Shown: positions 5,171 through 5,924 of the stretch, one piece after another
Layout of the letters: each line of letters begins with the position of its first letter
Numbering within the stretch: the stretch's first letter is position 1
Assembly: GCA_949739085.1 (NCBI GenBank)
Contig: CATIYU010000029.1
Coordinates: 1-5,924 of the forward strand
Direction of reading: 5' to 3'
Source of the DNA: an uncultured Eubacteriales bacterium
Lineage (GTDB): Bacteria > Bacillota_A > Clostridia > Oscillospirales > Oscillospiraceae
DNA: 5,924 nucleotides
Made by a program: the position numbers and the translations under genes
The notes under the pieces: generated by a model
Seen by the model: only the letters and a program-made list of their open reading frames with translations
Databases searched by the model: none
Told to the model about the DNA's origin: nothing

Positions 5171-5194
5171 TGGAACCATCATACATTGGTTCCA
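5171..5194. promoter_or_regulatory. Perfect 8-8-8 palindromic operator on the DUF2461 promoter
   Basis: TGGAACCA (5171-5178) and TGGTTCCA (5187-5194) are exact reverse complements separated by 8 bases. The dyad covers the DUF2461 -10 box (5178-5183) and the predicted transcription start, a position typical of a repressor that blocks polymerase. No regulator gene adjoins it, so the protein that binds is unknown. A dimeric TetR-, MarR- or GntR-type repressor is plausible. MerR-type control is unlikely because the dyad is not centred in the spacer. Confidence 0.7.
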
Positions 5195-5206
5195 ACAAAA
5201 AGTCAA
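5178..5206 (-). promoter_or_regulatory. Sigma-A promoter of the DUF2461 gene
   Basis: On the minus strand TTGACT (5201-5206) and TATGAT (5178-5183) are separated by 17 bases. Transcription would start near 5171, giving a leader of about 28 bases to the ATG at 5143. The spacer and -10 are overlapped by the palindrome at 5171-5194. Confidence 0.83.
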
Positions 5207-5217
5207 GAGCCAAAGCG

Positions 5218-5240
5218 CCGCGCCAGGTTCTCCGGCGCGG
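5218..5240. other. GC-rich inverted repeat between the divergent promoters
   Basis: CCGCGCC (5218-5224) and GGCGCGG (5234-5240) form a perfect 7-bp dyad with a 9-base loop. It lies upstream of both divergent promoters, so neither predicted transcript includes it. No T-run follows on either strand. It may be a protein-binding dyad or a remnant of an older terminator; its function is not known. Confidence 0.35.
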
Positions 5241-5255
5241 AAGGAGGCGGGCCGC

Positions 5256-5291
5256 AAAAATCCTAAAAAACGGCGCACAATTCATAAAAAA
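5256..5291 (+). promoter_or_regulatory. Phased A-tracts upstream of the ROK-like gene promoter
   Basis: Three A-runs (5256-5260, 5265-5270, 5286-5291) have centres about 10 and 21 bases apart, close to one and two helical turns. They end 6 bases before the -35 box at 5298. Phased A-tracts bend DNA, and an A-rich upstream region can act as an UP element, so this probably boosts the plus-strand promoter. Confidence 0.45.
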
Positions 5292-5297
5292 GAGTTG

Positions 5298-5326
5298 GTG
5301 ACAGACGGGCAAAACCATGGTACAAT
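5298..5326 (+). promoter_or_regulatory. Promoter of the ROK-like gene
   Basis: GTGACA (5298-5303, 5 of 6 to consensus), a 17-base spacer and TACAAT (5321-5326, 5 of 6) preceded by TGG as an extended -10 make a strong sigma-A promoter. Transcription would start near 5333 and give a leader of about 57 bases. Confidence 0.8.
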
Positions 5327-5336
5327 AGGCATAACC

Positions 5337-5354
5337 GGCCGGGGCCGCCCGGCC
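5337..5354 (+). other. Stem-loop at the 5' end of the ROK-like gene mRNA
   Basis: GGCCGGG (5337-5343) and CCCGGCC (5348-5354) pair perfectly around a 4-base loop, starting about 4 bases after the predicted transcription start. No T-run follows and the ribosome binding site (5376-5380) stays free. It is likely a 5' stabilising hairpin and not a terminator. Confidence 0.45.
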
Positions 5355-5389
5355 AGCAACCGAAATGGACGAAACGGAGGAGAATCGCT

Positions 5390-5924
5390 ATGAACAGATT
5401 CGGGATTACCATTGAGCCGAAGCACACCCCGCCCCTGGATACGGACTTCATCCCCCTGCTGCTCTTTAACCGCGCCTTCCTGGCGGACGCGAAAAAGCCT
5501 GTCTCTATCGCGGTGGAGCGCGCGGACGGCCAGATGGCCTCCTGCCACACCTTCATCCACGGCACGGCGGACATGGCCGAGGCCGACTGCTACTACATCA
5601 ACCGTCTGGTGAAGACCATCCTCTGGATGAAGGGCGGCTTCAAGATCTATGTCAGCGGCGACGAGGGGATCTATGAGTACCTGAAAACCGCCTACAACGC
5701 CCGGGGAGAGCAGGAGTTTGACTGGGACTACATGGCCGGTATCTTCGAGCGCCCCTTTGAGGTGGTCCTGGTGGACAAGGTCCCCGAGGCCAAGGACTCC
5801 CCCAAGCCCATGGGCGGCCACCTGAAGGGCTGCCGCATCGGCTTCGACGCCGGCGGAAGCGACCGGAAGGTCTCCGCGGTCATCGACGGCGAGACGGTCT
5901 ACTCCGAGGAGGTGGTCTGGTTCC
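5390..5924 (+). CDS. ROK-family-like protein with an N-terminal extension (partial)
   Basis: Only the first 178 codons are present; the frame is open to the window edge. Residues 149-178 read like the start of an ASKHA/ROK fold: CRIGFDAGGSDRK (148-160) contains the D153-x-G-G-S-D-x-K160 phosphate-1 loop, followed by the strand VSAVIDGE. ROK proteins are sugar kinases or sugar-responsive regulators. Here the ATPase core is preceded by about 145 residues (FIPLLLFNRAFL, YYINRLVKTILWMKGGFKIYVSG, EFDWDYMAGIFERPFEVVLVD) with no helix-turn-helix. It is therefore not a NagC/XylR-type repressor, and I think it belongs to a clostridial ROK subgroup with this extension. Catalytic Asp and zinc-binding motifs would lie beyond the window, so kinase activity cannot be judged. 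The ATG at 5390 has GGAGG 9 bases before it and a strong promoter at 5298-5326. It is transcribed divergently from the DUF2461 gene. Confidence 0.72.
   Translation, partial: MNRFGITIEPKHTPPLDTDFIPLLLFNRAFLADAKKPVSIAVERADGQMASCHTFIHGTADMAEADCYYINRLVKTILWMKGGFKIYVSGDEGIYEYLKTAYNARGEQEFDWDYMAGIFERPFEVVLVDKVPEAKDSPKPMGGHLKGCRIGFDAGGSDRKVSAVIDGETVYSEEVVWF

Noticed and set aside
5282..5821. 179-codon open frame on the minus strand opposite the ROK-like gene
   Set aside because: The plus-strand frame has a strong promoter, a GGAGG site and the DAGGSDRK loop. The opposite frame looks like an antisense shadow and would run into the divergent promoter region.

Overview
The window looks like chromosomal DNA from a GC-rich member of the Clostridia. 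The best guess is an Oscillospiraceae-type gut anaerobe near Flavonifractor, Lawsonibacter or Intestinimonas. The reasons are strong G/C-ending codons together with Firmicute-style AGGAGG ribosome binding sites and consensus sigma-A promoters, plus the protein types seen (a Firmicute-type short cytidine deaminase, a clostridial-looking DUF2461 protein, and an XRE regulator with a Gly-rich tail). The taxonomic guess is inference from style and not from a marker gene. No insertion sequence, CRISPR array, tRNA, rRNA or phage gene is visible.

Layout. All genes from the left edge to about 5143 are on the minus strand; only the last gene is on the plus strand. In minus-strand transcription order (right to left) they are: a DUF2461 protein (4466-5143) with its own promoter, a palindromic operator and a strong terminator; a tandem-GNAT acetyltransferase (3330-4268) with a consensus promoter and a 12-codon leader ORF whose 3' end is folded into an 8-bp hairpin just before the acetyltransferase ribosome binding site; a lipoprotein of the polysaccharide deacetylase (NodB/CE4) family (1925-3217); cytidine deaminase cdd (1477-1869); an XRE-type regulator fused to a glycine pentad-repeat domain (566-1345), with promoter and terminator; and the first 109 codons of phosphate acetyltransferase pta (1-329), with a strong promoter. 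On the plus strand, divergent from the DUF2461 gene, lies the first 178 codons of a ROK-family-like protein (5390-5924).

How the parts relate. The window is mainly a set of short, separately promoted housekeeping or accessory genes and does not form one pathway. Pta belongs to acetate/acetyl-phosphate metabolism, Cdd to pyrimidine salvage, and the deacetylase to the cell surface. The acetyltransferase, deacetylase and cdd run in one direction with no convincing terminator between them, so some readthrough is likely, but the deacetylase also has its own promoter. The most interesting regulatory structure is the leader-peptide/hairpin arrangement in front of the tandem GNAT gene, which resembles the ribosome-mediated attenuators of inducible antibiotic-resistance genes. 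Next are the perfect inverted repeat sitting on the -10 box of the DUF2461 promoter and the regulator with 15 consecutive five- or six-residue glycine repeats.
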